Assembly: GCA_963803295.1 (NCBI GenBank)
Contig: CAWDMC010000021.1
Span: 1 to 64,000 of the forward strand
Source of the DNA: CAWDMC01 sp963803295
GTDB lineage: Bacteria; Acidobacteriota; Terriglobia; UBA7540
Length of the DNA: 64,000 nt
Reading direction: 5' to 3'
The position numbers and the translations under genes are program-made. The notes under the pieces are model-generated. The model did not search any database. It was not told where the DNA came from and saw nothing but the letters and a program-made list of their open reading frames with translations. Numbering within the stretch: position 1 is the stretch's first letter; the number at the start of each line of letters is the position of its first letter. Of the stretch, positions 52,710 to 62,369 are shown piece by piece.

Positions 52710-54002
52710 TTAGTTCTGCGGCGTCAGGGAGCAGAGTAGGACGTTCGAAATAGTGCGCACCCCGACCAGGATCGCACCGTCGTCGGCCATGAAGGTCGGG
52801 GTGTGATTGATCCCTGACTTAGTCCCTGGCTTGAGCGTTCCGAGGTGAAAGAAGAAGGCCGGCACTTCAGCCGCGAAATAGGCGAAGTCGTCCTCCGGCA
52901 TCCAGGGCCGCACGATGGTCACGTTCTCTTTCCCGACAGCACGCTCGATCGCGGGAAGTATCTTGCTCACCAACTCCGGATCGCTCATATTGACCGGCAC
53001 TCCCCGCTTGTACTCAAGAGCGTATGATCCGCCCGCCATCCGTGCCACGCCATCCAGTATCTCCCGCATCCGACGCTCGACCTCGTCCTGCGCCTTCGGG
53101 TCGAACATCCGAACCGTACCCTCCAACCGGACCTCGTCGGGAATAATGTTGTTTCGCACCCCGCCGTTTATCTGCGCCACCGTGATAACACTCGGCTCGA
53201 AGGGTGAGAGGTTCCGGGACCGGATTATCTGCAGCGCCAGTACGGCCTGCGCCGCCATCACCACCGGGTCAACACTCTCCTGCGGCCATCCGTCATGCGC
53301 CGACTTGCCCTTGAGCCTGATGGAAAAGGTATCATTTGATGCGTTCGTAGCTCCAGAAGTGTAGCCGATCTTCCCCACCGGCATTTCGGCGTCGGCGTGC
53401 AGGCCGAAGATGGCGCTCGGGCGCAGGTCCCGGAACAAGCCCTCTTTGAGCATGAGTTGCGCACCCCCTTCCTCTCCGGCTGGCGGGCCCTCTTCCGCCG
53501 GCTGGAAGACGAACAGAATGGTGCCTGGTAGGTCGTCACGCATCCCGGCGAACACGGACGCCACCCCAAGCATAATGGCGGTATGTACGTCGTGGCCGCA
53601 GGCGTGCGCCACACCCACCTCCTTGCCATCGTAGGTTGTCCGCACCGTGGACTTGAAGGAGTACGGGGTATCTTCGGTGACGGGGAGCGCGTCCATGTCG
53701 GCGCGCACCGCTACGACAGGGCCGGGCCGACCGCCTTTGAGGACACCGACGACGCCGGTATGTGCTATCTGCATCCGCACCTCAAGGCCCAGCGTGCGCA
53801 GTCGGTCGGCTACGAGTCCAGCGGTCTTAAACTCGCGATTAGAAAGCTCCGGGTTCTGGTGAATCTGGTGGCGCAATTCTATCGCCGTCGGCGTGAGTCC
53901 TTCGAGGGCAGCCCTGACCCTTTCATCCAGCGTCTGCCCGAACATCTCGGCGGTGAAAGCAATTAGTATTACAGGCATAGCGAATACAGTTTTGAGTCTC
54001 AT
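52710..54002 (-). CDS. M20-family amidohydrolase (hippurate hydrolase-like), exported
   Basis: 430 aa. Signal peptide MRLKTVFAMPVILIAFTAEM ending FGQ. Metal site motifs: RADMDALPVTED, AHACGHDVHTAIMLG, FQPAEEGPPAGEEGG, and the late VPAFFFHLG and INHTPTF. These belong to the N-acyl-amino-acid amidohydrolase/aminoacylase group. The ATG at 54002 is chosen because GGAGA precedes it by 7 nt; a longer start at 54029 exists. Together with the hydrolase downstream it suggests amide breakdown outside the cytoplasm. Confidence 0.88.
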   Translation of the reverse strand: MRLKTVFAMPVILIAFTAEMFGQTLDERVRAALEGLTPTAIELRHQIHQNPELSNREFKTAGLVADRLRTLGLEVRMQIAHTGVVGVLKGGRPGPVVAVRADMDALPVTEDTPYSFKSTVRTTYDGKEVGVAHACGHDVHTAIMLGVASVFAGMRDDLPGTILFVFQPAEEGPPAGEEGGAQLMLKEGLFRDLRPSAIFGLHADAEMPVGKIGYTSGATNASNDTFSIRLKGKSAHDGWPQESVDPVVMAAQAVLALQIIRSRNLSPFEPSVITVAQINGGVRNNIIPDEVRLEGTVRMFDPKAQDEVERRMREILDGVARMAGGSYALEYKRGVPVNMSDPELVSKILPAIERAVGKENVTIVRPWMPEDDFAYFAAEVPAFFFHLGTLKPGTKSGINHTPTFMADDGAILVGVRTISNVLLCSLTPQN

Positions 54003-54081
54003 GATTCGTTCTCCAGGAAGTCTCTCCATGATGGTCCACCCAAATCTCGCCTCACACGACTGAGCTAAGCTCCTGGAGACT

Positions 54082-55134
54082 TCAGACCGGCACGGCCTCG
54101 ATCACGCTCGCCGAGGATCGTGTCGGGACGATTCGGGTGAGCCGAAAGCCGGCGGTGGTGAGCAGATCGCGATATTCTCTCTCGGTGCGCTCGCAGCCGC
54201 CTGAGTAGACGAGCATGGCGATATCCAGCCACTTCCCGAATTCCGGATCGTTCCCGGGCGGAATAATCATTTCGACCAACAGCAGCTTTCCCTCGCCGGC
54301 CATGGCCTGGTGACAGTTCTTCAGGATCGTGATCGAGCGCTCGTCGTCCCAGTCGTGGATGATGCGCTTCATCACATACGCGTCGCCGCCCGCCGGCACG
54401 GATTCGAAAAAGTTGATTGGGACCACTTCACAGCGATCCGCGAGGTAGGCCGCCTCGAAGTAACGGCGCGCGCCATCGATGACCGCCGGTATCTCGGTGA
54501 GAACGCCCTTAATCGCCGGATACGCATTAAGGATCGCGCCCAGGAAGCTACCATGTCCGCCGCCCAAGTCGACCAGTGTGCCGATTCCAGAAAAATCGTA
54601 ATCCGCCATCACAGCGGCTATCTCAAGAACGGCAGATTCAGTCATCGCAGCGTCAAAAAGTTTTCCGTGTTCTGGATGCTGGGCATAGTGGTCGAAGATG
54701 GACATGCCGTGGAAATGGTCGAACGCCGTCTGGCCTGTCCTCACACTTTCGAGGAGGTCGGTCCATGGCTGGAAAATGTGAGGTTCGCCCGAGAACAGAA
54801 CCCAGGCGCGCATCGAGCCGGGAATATTAGCCTGGAGACATTCGGCCATGGGTGTGAGCGCGAAGCGGCCATCACTGCCTTCGGCGAATACTCCGACGCT
54901 GGCGAGAGCGCGCAGGAGCCGGTAAAGCACTCGCGGATTGGCGCCCGTGGTTTGGGCTAGGTCGCCGCTGCTCCGGGGTCCGCCCTGGAGCAGGTCGGCG
55001 ATCCCTAGTTTTGCGGCGACAAAGATTCCTTGCGTGATCCAGTGGCCGGTTGTGAGCTTCATCAGACCGGCCTGGGGCGGCAGCTCTTTCAGGGTAGAAC
55101 TTGGAGCGGACATAACGTCAGTTGAGTCTATCAT
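54082..55134 (-). CDS. SAM-dependent O-methyltransferase (COMT-type)
   Basis: 350 aa. N-terminal dimerisation helix domain (ITQGIFVAAKLGIADLLQGG, SSGDLAQTTGANPRVLYRLL) and Rossmann domain with SAM motif GTLVDLGGGHGSFLGAILNA, then AYVMKRIIHDWDDERSITIL with the HDW(D) catalytic region, and LLVEMIIPPGN. Methylates a small phenolic or polyketide-like compound, identity unknown. Start could be 55185, 55134 or 55113 (MSAPSST); 55134 is a compromise. Confidence 0.85.
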   Translation of the reverse strand: MIDSTDVMSAPSSTLKELPPQAGLMKLTTGHWITQGIFVAAKLGIADLLQGGPRSSGDLAQTTGANPRVLYRLLRALASVGVFAEGSDGRFALTPMAECLQANIPGSMRAWVLFSGEPHIFQPWTDLLESVRTGQTAFDHFHGMSIFDHYAQHPEHGKLFDAAMTESAVLEIAAVMADYDFSGIGTLVDLGGGHGSFLGAILNAYPAIKGVLTEIPAVIDGARRYFEAAYLADRCEVVPINFFESVPAGGDAYVMKRIIHDWDDERSITILKNCHQAMAGEGKLLLVEMIIPPGNDPEFGKWLDIAMLVYSGGCERTEREYRDLLTTAGFRLTRIVPTRSSASVIEAVPV

Positions 55135-55327
55135 GCCAATAGCCCCGACCGGGGAATACTCGTAGATCACGGAATAGCACCGCACAGCGTGGAAGCAAAA
55201 TCCAGGGACAGGCTCGACAGCAGCATAACGCTCGCGGTTGTCTCCGTTGTCCTAACAGGCTTATATTGATGGGCGGCCTGCTGCCAAATGCAATTTTCCG
55301 GCTATTCTGTCGATAGAGCCTGTAGCA

Positions 55328-55540
55328 ATGGAACCATCCTCATCGAGAGCCGTGTTAGAGGCTGACGTAGTCCGAACCGTCGAGCGCGACCGCATACGCG
55401 CCTTGGTTAATGCGGATATGGAAGTAGCGCGTCAGCTTCACGCGGACGACTTCCAGCTCATAACCCCGCTTGGTGCTGCGTTTTCAAAAGAGCAGTATCT
55501 CGGGGCCGTTGCCGCTGGCCAGATCAAGTACCTCGCCTGC
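55328..55540 (+). pseudogene. NTF2/SnoaL-like protein, 3' end lost
   Basis: The first 70 residues are a normal nuclear-transport-factor-2-like (DUF4440) start: RTVERDRIRALVNADMEVAR, QLHADDFQLITPLGAAFSKE, QYLGAVAAGQIKYL. Around 55535 the sequence switches into the 3' end of the opposite-strand recombinase, so the second half of the fold is missing. Confidence 0.65.
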
Positions 55541-56432
55541 GACTTCGATTCCGGAGGGCAGCGCATAGAGGGCCGTGGTGTCCAGCGACTCGTGTCCGAG
55601 CAGGGTGGCCAGTTCGACCAGCTTGCCCGGGTTCTGCTGGAGATATCCCAGCGCGAAGGTGTGGCGAAGGGTGTGGGCAGAAACCGGAATCCGGGTGAGG
55701 TGGGCCCGCCGTGCCAGCTGGGTAATCAACCATTGCATGGCGCGTACGGACCACCTCGTGCCGGTATCGGACAGGAATAGCGGGTCGTGTAAAGAGGTTT
55801 CTTCGCGCTCGTCCAAATACGCTTGCAACGCCCGGCGGGCGGTAGCATTCAGCGGTACATACCTTTCCTTGTTGCCCTTGCCGTGGGTGCGCACCTTCCC
55901 GTGCCGCTCGCGGATCTCCAGGTCCTCGATTCGCAGCGCCGCCGCCTCGCTGACCCGCAGGCCTGCCTGCAGCAGCAGTTGCAGGAGGGCATAGTTGCGC
56001 CGCGCCAGCGCCCGGCGAGACTGGCCGGCGGCGCGCAACAGCGACTGGACTTCGGCGGCGATCAATCCTTTGGGGCGAGTGCCGCGCGCCGCGCGCGCGA
56101 GTTTCAGCTGGGCGGCTACATTGGCCTGCAGCTTGCCGGTGGCGAGGGCCCAGCGACAGAAGCGGCGCAGGGCTTGCAGCTTGCGGTTGACGCTGGCCGG
56201 TTTCAGACCGCGGTCGCGGCTCAGGTATTGGCGGAAGTGGCCGAGATCGCTGGGGGTTAATTTTTTCGAAGGAGTGGCCCTCGTACCAGACGGCAAACAG
56301 GCCGAGGTCGCTGCGGTAGCCACGCACCGTGACCGCGGCCAGGTCTTCGCGGGCCAGGGCCTTGAGGAAGGCGGCCATCCAGGGGTGGACGGCGGACTTA
56401 GGGCGGGGCGGGCGTATTTCACGCAAGATCAA
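55484..56432 (-). pseudogene. tyrosine recombinase with poly-A frameshift
   Basis: Corrected product of about 315 aa. The N-terminal SAM-like core-binding domain (HPWMAAFLKALAREDLAAVT, VRGYRSDLGLFAVWYEGHSF) is in one frame; at AAAAAA (56262-56267) the reading moves to KLTPSDLGHFRQYLSRDRGL. The catalytic part is complete: Arg in AGLRVSEAAALRIEDLEI, GNKERYVPL, H-x-x-R in SAHTLRHTFALGYL, second His in LLGHESLDTTALY with the tyrosine nucleophile. One extra A in the run restores the frame, so error, phase variation or decay are all possible. Its 3' end is fused to the NTF2-like gene fragment. Confidence 0.75.
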
Positions 56433-57138
56433 CCCCCGCGTTAGAGGGGTGGTTTACGGCGTACAATACGGGGCTCACGGCGGCAACATAGCATGAAAGC
56501 GGTATTGTATGCCAGTATTTCACGCAACAATTGAGGTTTTGGCAGTTTTGGAGCGATTTTTTACTCTAACAGGGTCAAAAAGGGGGTCCTTAGAGTAAAT
56601 TTCTGCACGGATGCTGCCGGAACCCCTGGGTCTGCCGGCGGCGGGCGGCTTGGCACTCTGCTTGGCGACAAGCGCGTTGCCGTAATCCGACTCGCGGATC
56701 AGGGCGGAACCAGTGGCGGCAGATGCAGCAGGGTCTTTTCCGAGTATCAGGCATGGTGATCAATCATCACCGCGCCCTGAAGAAGTCAGTTGGTATTTAG
56801 CCGAAGAGAAGGTGGGTCATTTCTGGTGAGCAAACGCGGGTCATTTCTGATGAGCGCCGAAGTCCTTCGGCTGGCTGAAAAATGCGCAGTACACTCTTTT
56901 TGCGCACTTTCTGACCCGCCCGGAGCGTTGTTTTGAGTTCCGGTCGCTGGCTCGGACCCTTTCGGGCTGATTTCGTCCGCCAGGACCGGCCTTACTTTGC
57001 CGAAGAATCGCCTTTCGCTAGGTTAAGGCCTACCGGGAGGTTGGACCTTTTGATCCCGAATGATGGCCGAAGGCAGACCCCAGTCGGCGTGACAGATCTG
57101 TATCTGTCGCCGGTTAATCGTTACCCACAATATCCAAG
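56433..57138. other. no gene; two IS-like direct repeats
   Basis: No gene is supported. Two near-identical repeats GGGTCATTTCTGGTGAGC and GGGTCATTTCTGATGAGC lie at 56814 and 56838, 24 bp apart, in the style of multiple transposase sites at an IS21-type end. The region otherwise has no coding potential. Confidence 0.45.
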
Positions 57139-57828
57139 GTGCACTTAATCCCAAGTCGATTTGATGTATGGGTGGCCGTACAGCTCGCCCAATGTTTAGC
57201 GCGACACCCCCTCTTCGATCTCGTCGTCGCGAGCGGCATTCGCCATAATGTGTTGGGGGGCATCGCGTACGCTACCGCGCTTTTCATTCTCTGGGTTCAC
57301 AGCAATCGGCCAGGACAAGAGTGGCTGCGACGCCGGATGCTGACCATTCTGTTAGGTTCTCTGAGTGCTATTGTCTTGACACTCGTCGCAGGCGGGCTCA
57401 TCGCGTGGCAGCCGCCTGCGCACTACCCCAGCCTGGCTCTTCTGTTCCTGCAGTACGTGGGCGACAACCCGAACATCAATTCTTTTCCGAGCCAGTCGAC
57501 TGCGCTTTATGCCGCCGTTGCGGCCGGTGTCTATTCGCTCGACAGAATTATGGGTTGGTTGCTTTGGGTCGGGCTCGTTCTCCTCGTGTCCCTGCCTCGA
57601 ATGTATGTCGGCGGACACTGGGTTAGCGATATTATCGCCGGCCTGGTCTTGGGGATGGTCGGCTATGCCGTAGCGCACTATCTGTTTGAGTCACCCTGGT
57701 TCGCTATATTGACCGATCGTTTGAGGCAGGAACCTCGGTTCGAGTTTTGGCGGAAATCCTTGTTTTCGCCTGGATTTTCCAGGTTGCCGTCGAATTCAAG
57801 GATGTCGTGTGGGCCAGGGACTCGCTGA
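57139..57828 (+). CDS. PAP2-like membrane protein lacking a catalytic histidine
   Basis: 229 aa, polytopic: five or so hydrophobic segments (residues 30-50, 60-90, 105-120, 130-150, 170-190). Motif 2 appears as NSFPSQSTALYAAVAAGV and motif 3 as PRMYVGGHWVSDIIAGLVLG, the two C-terminal blocks of PAP2-type phosphatases. The expected histidine of motif 2 (PS.H) is replaced by Gln/Ser, and no KX6RP motif is seen, so it may be a non-hydrolytic relative. Starts with GTG. Function as a lipid phosphatase is therefore doubtful. Confidence 0.7.
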   Translation: MHLIPSRFDVWVAVQLAQCLARHPLFDLVVASGIRHNVLGGIAYATALFILWVHSNRPGQEWLRRRMLTILLGSLSAIVLTLVAGGLIAWQPPAHYPSLALLFLQYVGDNPNINSFPSQSTALYAAVAAGVYSLDRIMGWLLWVGLVLLVSLPRMYVGGHWVSDIIAGLVLGMVGYAVAHYLFESPWFAILTDRLRQEPRFEFWRKSLFSPGFSRLPSNSRMSCGPGTR

Positions 57829-57879
57829 AACAGCTTTTAGGTCTGCAGGGCTGAGGGTTTTCTCATGAAGCTGCTGTGT

Positions 57880-57930
57880 CATTGCTTCAGCTTAAACCAA
57901 GAAACATCCCCTGCAACAAAAGTGAGGAAG
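57880..57930. repeat. ISL3-type end, solo copy
   Basis: CAGCTTAAACCAAGAAACAT then GCAACAAAAGTGAGGAAGAA matches the upstream end of the ISL3 copy (47.02-47.07 kb) apart from a few substitutions. No transposase accompanies it. Confidence 0.65.
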
Positions 57931-58053
57931 AACCAAATAATTATAGAATTGACACCCGCGCCCACGCCAACATACCCATGTAGTTCTTCATGGTGCCTCC
58001 GACCGAGAACTGGGCGCGGCCCAACCGCTCAGTGTCCAGGGATGCCGGCTTTA

Positions 58054-58416
58054 CTACGCCCTGACCAGGGCCCGGTCAGCCGTCTGCTCCTTCGTCTCCG
58101 CTTCCTGCCCGAATTGAGTGATGCGGACCTGGCGGCCATCGGCAAACACCGCGCGGATCTCGAGAGTGCCGCCCATTGCTTCTATGAACTTCCGCAGGGT
58201 GCTCATGTAAATATCAGTGCGCCGCTCCAACTTTGAGACTTCCGACTGAGTTACACCGAGCGTCTCAGCCAGTGTCGTCTGAGTCAGGCTGAGGGCAGCG
58301 CGAAGTTGCTGGAGAGGCATTTCACGGATAACCTGAGCCGTTTTCGCATCCGAACGCGCCCGTGAATCCGGTGACATTTTTGCCTCAAGCTCTTTGAAGT
58401 TCCGATGTCCACTCAT
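58054..58416 (-). CDS. higA: HigA-type XRE antitoxin
   Basis: 120 aa with an XRE helix-turn-helix: MPLQQLRAALSLTQTTLAET, LGVTQSEVSKLERRTDIYMS. It follows the toxin gene, overlapping it by 4 bp (ATGA), as in higBA loci where antitoxin comes second. The ATG at 58416 begins MSGHRNFKELEAKM; the frame is open further upstream into the toxin gene. Probably represses its own operon. Confidence 0.82.
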   Translation of the reverse strand: MSGHRNFKELEAKMSPDSRARSDAKTAQVIREMPLQQLRAALSLTQTTLAETLGVTQSEVSKLERRTDIYMSTLRKFIEAMGGTLEIRAVFADGRQVRITQFGQEAETKEQTADRALVRA

Positions 58417-58775
58417 ATCAGACCTTCCTTTTTTATCTCCTCGATGTACTCCTCGTACAAACGGTCGGCAATAGGCACGTATTCGTCGTACCATCGGTTG
58501 CCGAGCCCGGTTTTTTCGCCGCCGACCAAGAGTACTGCCGAGCGCCGCGGATCAAATGCATAGAGCACACGATAAGGCCGGCCGGCATGTTGGACCCTCA
58601 GCTCGCGCATGTGGCGGTACCTGGACTGCTGAACACCCGTGGTGTATGGGAAGGGAAGCTGCGGTCCGTACTGCCGCAGCAGATTGACATATGCCCTGGT
58701 GTCCTCTTGCTCGCTTTCGTCCAGGGAGTCCCACCATTCTCCGAATTCATTGGTGAATTCAACTTCCCATTCCAC
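58413..58775 (-). CDS. higB: HigB/RelE-type toxin
   Basis: 120-aa mRNA interferase-type toxin of the RelE/HigB superfamily: MEWEVEFTNEFGEWWDSLDE, SEQEDTRAYVNLLRQYGPQL, SRYRHMRELRVQHAGRPYRV, LYAFDPRRSAVLLVGG. The M..LR..H.GR.YRVLYAFDP core is standard, and the closing YDEYVPIADRLYEEY is typical. Partner of the downstream antitoxin. Confidence 0.88.
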   Translation of the reverse strand: MEWEVEFTNEFGEWWDSLDESEQEDTRAYVNLLRQYGPQLPFPYTTGVQQSRYRHMRELRVQHAGRPYRVLYAFDPRRSAVLLVGGEKTGLGNRWYDEYVPIADRLYEEYIEEIKKEGLI

Positions 58776-59146
58776 GGAAGGAATATTACACCTAAGGAAT
58801 ACACCTAGTCAACACATGACCATGCAGATCGATCTAACGAAACTGGAGAGCAGCAGGAACCCGGGGGTCACGCAGCCTTCGCTTGCACTCGAAATAGGGG
58901 ATACGATTGCCGAAAGACTTCTTCCAGTTCGTTATTCAGGACCTTGGTCCGGTCTGCAAAAGCAGTTGCGCTCCTCGTAGTGTCCAGTGCATCTGGTTGT
59001 TTCTCAAAGTAGCGCCACGCGCCGTCTTGCTGGCCGATCCAATTATGGAGAACCGCGCGGCGAGATTATTCGTCAAATCAACTATCGCACTCCACTTAAA
59101 CAGGGACCGGATTTGGGCGCCCGATACCGAAAAGCAACCTAAGACG

Positions 59147-59353
59147 ATGAGCCGAACGGGACCAGGTCCATTGAACTCTCGCAAGACGAAGTGCCCTTAC
59201 TGCGGTAAAGGGCCTCTGAATGTGTCATCCAGCGGCTGGCATCGGGTATGCCGAAGATGCTTGAGAATTGTGAAGGTCGAGGACCAAAATCCCGTTAGAC
59301 CGGGTCCCAGAAGCCGCAGGTCCGGGAACAAAGTAGACCACCAGAGAATTTAG
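59147..59353 (+). CDS. possible zinc-ribbon peptide
   Basis: 68-aa frame MSRTGPGPLNSRKTKCPYCG ... WHRVCRRCLRIVKVED with two CXXC pairs that could bind zinc, as in a C4 ribbon. It stops exactly at the TTAG target site of the IS5 element, so it may be a fragment cut by insertion. Weak support. Confidence 0.3.
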   Translation: MSRTGPGPLNSRKTKCPYCGKGPLNVSSSGWHRVCRRCLRIVKVEDQNPVRPGPRSRRSGNKVDHQRI

Positions 59354-60667
59354 CAGGCCGCTGAAAAATTGTCATAAAAGGAAATTGCGACCGACAGTAA
59401 TGAGATTTGAGTCTTTTTCAAGAACGACTCAGAGTTATCCGTCCACCTCCTGGAGAGGTGTTGCGCCCCGCTCTGACCTTCTTCGGCGTGCTTCATGCGG
59501 TAGCTCCCAGCAGGTTTCGCATCCTCACCAAGTTGTAAAGCGCCGCCGTCCAGGTGAACATCCATTCCACTCGTTTTCGGCCCCGGTGGCGGACTTTGCG
59601 CATCAAGCCTACCGTCTTCATCCAGCCGAAGATCTCTTCCACCCGTTTGCGCTTCTGCTGGCTCACGGCGTAACCGGGGTGCCGCGTGGTGCGCTCGTCA
59701 ATCGCACTGCGACGATGGGTGTTGTTCGGGGCCAGGTGGGGAGTTACCTGTCGCCAGCGGATCTCGCGCACGAAGTCCCGGGTGTCGTAGTTCTTGTCCG
59801 CACCCAGCGTGACCCGCTGCCCGCCGGGAATCGCTCCCGCCATCCCCAGCGCTGCCTCCCGTTCAGCGGTGCCGGTGGCCAGGGTCACGCAAGCGTCTAC
59901 GGCCAGCCCGTTACGGTTCTCCGTCAGCAGATGGCCCAGATAACTCAACTTCGCCTCCTGCCCTTTGCTCTTCTTGAAGAGGCGCGCTTCCGGGTCCGTG
60001 GTCGATTGATGAGTATCGTTGCTCCGTTCCTCACCGCGAAAATCCACGCTGGGATTGCCCCGATCCCCTTCCGCAGGCGGCTCCACTCGGGCTTGGCTTT
60101 TGAAACTCTTCTGCCCGGCCCAGGCTTCGATCAGGGTGCCGTCGACGGTAAAGTGCTCATCGGAAAGCAAGGCGTGCTGCCGTGCCATTTCCAACACCTG
60201 CTGGAAGAATGCCTCCGCGATGTCCGCCATCAGCAACCGCTCCCGGTTCTTGGAATAAACGGTAGCGTCCCATACTTCCCCGTCCATGCTCAGACCCACA
60301 AACCAGCGGAACAGCAGGTTGTAATCCAATTGCTCCATCAACAGCCGCTCACTGCGGATGCTGTAGAGGCCCTGCAGCAGCAAGGCCCGCAGCAACTTCT
60401 CGGGCGCGACGGAAGGGCGCCCCACTTGGGCATACATTTGGCTAAAGCGTGGCGACATCGCCTTCAGCAGCGGGTCGACCAGCGCCCGCAGGCGGCGCAA
60501 GGGATGATCTTGGGGAATCCGCTGCTCAAGCGAGATGTAGCTGAAGAGTCCATCGTCTCGAAGATCGTCACCACGCATGCCATTATCCTCCTGAGGATCG
60601 CTCAGAAGGGTTATACACGATCTATTTATATATTCAAAGGAGAAAATGCGCTTTTTTCAGCAGCCTG
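59354..60667 (-). mobile_element. intact IS5-family insertion sequence
   Basis: 1314 bp with inverted ends CAGGCCGCTGAAAAA (left) and CAGGCTGCTGAAAAA (right, minus strand). TTAG lies directly on both sides (59350-59353 and 60668-60671), a 4-bp target duplication. One complete transposase inside; no frameshift. It is the only element here that looks recently active. Confidence 0.9.
59493..60578 (-). CDS. IS5-family transposase
   Basis: 361 aa, complete. N-terminal domain PSVAPEKLLRALLLQGLYSI and LLMEQLDYNLLFRWFVGLSM; DDE core: Asp in FTVDGTLIEAWAGQKSF, Asp in VTLGADKNYDTRDFV, Glu in KRKRVEEIFGWMKTVG. C-terminal MFTWTAALYNLVRMRNLL is typical. A single intact reading frame with matching ends. 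Confidence 0.93.
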   Translation of the reverse strand: MRGDDLRDDGLFSYISLEQRIPQDHPLRRLRALVDPLLKAMSPRFSQMYAQVGRPSVAPEKLLRALLLQGLYSIRSERLLMEQLDYNLLFRWFVGLSMDGEVWDATVYSKNRERLLMADIAEAFFQQVLEMARQHALLSDEHFTVDGTLIEAWAGQKSFKSQARVEPPAEGDRGNPSVDFRGEERSNDTHQSTTDPEARLFKKSKGQEAKLSYLGHLLTENRNGLAVDACVTLATGTAEREAALGMAGAIPGGQRVTLGADKNYDTRDFVREIRWRQVTPHLAPNNTHRRSAIDERTTRHPGYAVSQQKRKRVEEIFGWMKTVGLMRKVRHRGRKRVEWMFTWTAALYNLVRMRNLLGATA

Positions 60668-60671
60668 TTAG

Positions 60672-60764
60672 ACGGTCAGAGGTTCGTGGATTCGCGACCT
60701 TCGCAATCAAGGCGTAGCGGCCGTAGCGCCGCGCCTCTTCGTCGGTCAGGAAATCAACGGGCAT
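60672..60764 (-). pseudogene. 5' fragment of a Tn3-family transposase
   Basis: MPVDFLTDEEARRYGRYA is the N-terminus of Tn3-family TnpA (DUF4158 region); after about 18 residues the match ends, in sequence next to the IS5 insertion. It is immediately downstream of a tyrosine recombinase in the same direction, the tnpI-tnpA arrangement of Tn4430-like transposons. Confidence 0.6.
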
Positions 60765-60776
60765 CGGGGGATTGAT

Positions 60777-61692
60777 TTAAGCGAGCAGGCGCAGCTTCTC
60801 TTTTACGGCCTGGCGGCTGACCTGGGTGTAGCGCGCCGTCGTCTGAATGGCCGGCGTGCCCTTCCGCGTGACGTGACCCAAATAATAGGCGATCTCTTCA
60901 ATGTTCCATCCGGCCTGGCGGGCGCGATGCGCCCAGTCGTGGCGCAGGTCGTGATACGTGATGTCGTGGATCAGGTCCCATTCCTTCTTATTGGCCCCGG
61001 CCTTCAGCGCGCGGAACCAATGATGGATGCCCGCTTCGCTCAGCCGTTCGGCCCGCTGCGAGGTAAAGACGTAAGGGCTTTCCGGATCCCGGCCGCCGGC
61101 GCGCAAATATTCATACAACGGTTTGCGTGCGGCGTTGAGCAGATCGAGGTCGCGCTCTTTGCCTCCTTTATGACCGACGTGGATCCATCCCACCTTCGGA
61201 CCGAGATGAACATCTTCGAAACGGAGCCAGGCGACGTCGCTGACCCGGCATCCGACCCAGTAGCCCAGGGCGAAGAGCGCGTCGCCGCGGCGGTCGTCAG
61301 CTCGCTCCACTAGGCTGCGCAGCACATAGCGCTGGTCGGGAGTCAATTCTCGCGGCGCCAGCAGCGGCTGCGGCGGAAGCGAGATCCGGCGCGCGGGATT
61401 GCGGTGCAGCAGGCGTTTCTCTTCAATGAGCCATCGGGCAAACCCGCTTACTGCCGATTTGATTCGTGACCTCTGACTCAGGCTGTGGCCCTCTGTCCCC
61501 AAATGGCTCAGGTAGGTCTCAAGAGCCGTCACGGTGAGCTGGTCGGCGCGAAACCGCCGCTTGTTGCCGGGGCGCTCGCCAAGCCAACGCACGAACCTGG
61601 CCCAGCTCGCGTCGGTAGGTTTCGACTGTGGGCCTCGATCGGCCCGTCAGCGACTGGAGGTATTCTTCCAGCAGGCCGCCTTTTCGCCGCAT
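60777..61692 (-). pseudogene. tnpI: TnpI-like tyrosine recombinase with one frameshift
   Basis: Corrected about 305 aa. N-terminal part MRRKGGLLEEYLQSLTGRSR, PTVETYRRELGQ is in one frame; after an extra G near 61593 it continues VRWLGERPGNKRRFRADQLT. Catalytic residues: Arg in GYWVGCRVSDVAWLRF, HDLRHDWAHRARQAGWNIEE, and tyrosine in QTTARYTQVSRQ. Would resolve Tn3-type cointegrates at a site near its own start. It lies between a tnpA 5' fragment and a Tn3 inverted repeat. Confidence 0.7.
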
Positions 61693-61917
61693 CTGGCCCT
61701 TTCTTCCTTTCTGGTACGAGTTTCTTCGCCTCATTCCGGCGTTTTGGGGCGCACGGCGGCATGTTCCAGGGGATTTCTCACCTCAGAAACTAACTTCTGT
61801 GACTAATATTCTGTTACGAGTTTCGAGCATACCACGGGACGGTCTGAAAAAAGGCCAACGATGGCGAAATCGGCAGAAAACCGGCCTGTATCTTATTGAC
61901 GATGGAGGAGGTTAGAG

Positions 61918-61955
61918 CTTAGCGTACGTTTTGGTTCCATTGCTCCTCAGACCCC
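61918..61955 (-). repeat. 38-bp Tn3-family terminal repeat, copy 1
   Basis: Reads GGGG...TACGCTAAG on the minus strand with the GGGG at 61955. It is the right end of the tnpI transposon, and its outer edge touches a foreign tnpA fragment. Confidence 0.65.
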
Positions 61956-62369
61956 AGAATCGAGCGCACGCTGTTTATGCTGGAGTGGTTTAGAGACCCC
62001 GCATTGCGAAGGCGCGTGACCGCCGGACTCAACAAGGGAGAGGCCCGGAACTCCCTGGCGCGAGCTGTGTGCTTCAACCGGCTGGGAGAGATCCGCGATC
62101 GCTCTTTCGAAAATCAGAGCCACCGGGCCAGCGGGCTGAACCTGCTGGTCGCCGCGATTACGCTGTGGAACACGATCTACCTCGAACCGGCTACGGAACT
62201 GCTGGCAAAGTCACGGGCGGTCGATTCCGCCTTACTCCAGCACGTCTCTCCGCTCGGCTGGGAGCACATCAACCTTACCGGCGATTACACATGGCGCACC
62301 AATAAACGGGTCGCCAGAGGAGGCTTCAGACCTCTCCGCAACCCCAGGGCCGCCTTCACCAGCCCTTAG
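61956..62369 (+). pseudogene. 3' fragment of a Tn3-family transposase
   Basis: Last 130 residues of TnpA: RIERTLFMLEWFRDPALRRR, VTAGLNKGEARNSLARAVCF, NRLGEIRDRSFENQSHRASG, LNLLVAAITLWNTIYLEPAT, LLQHVSPLGWEHINLTGDYTW, the strongly conserved Tn3 C-terminus. The stop lies inside the inverted repeat that follows, as is usual. The 5' part is missing because another transposon end (61955) abuts it. Confidence 0.85.
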
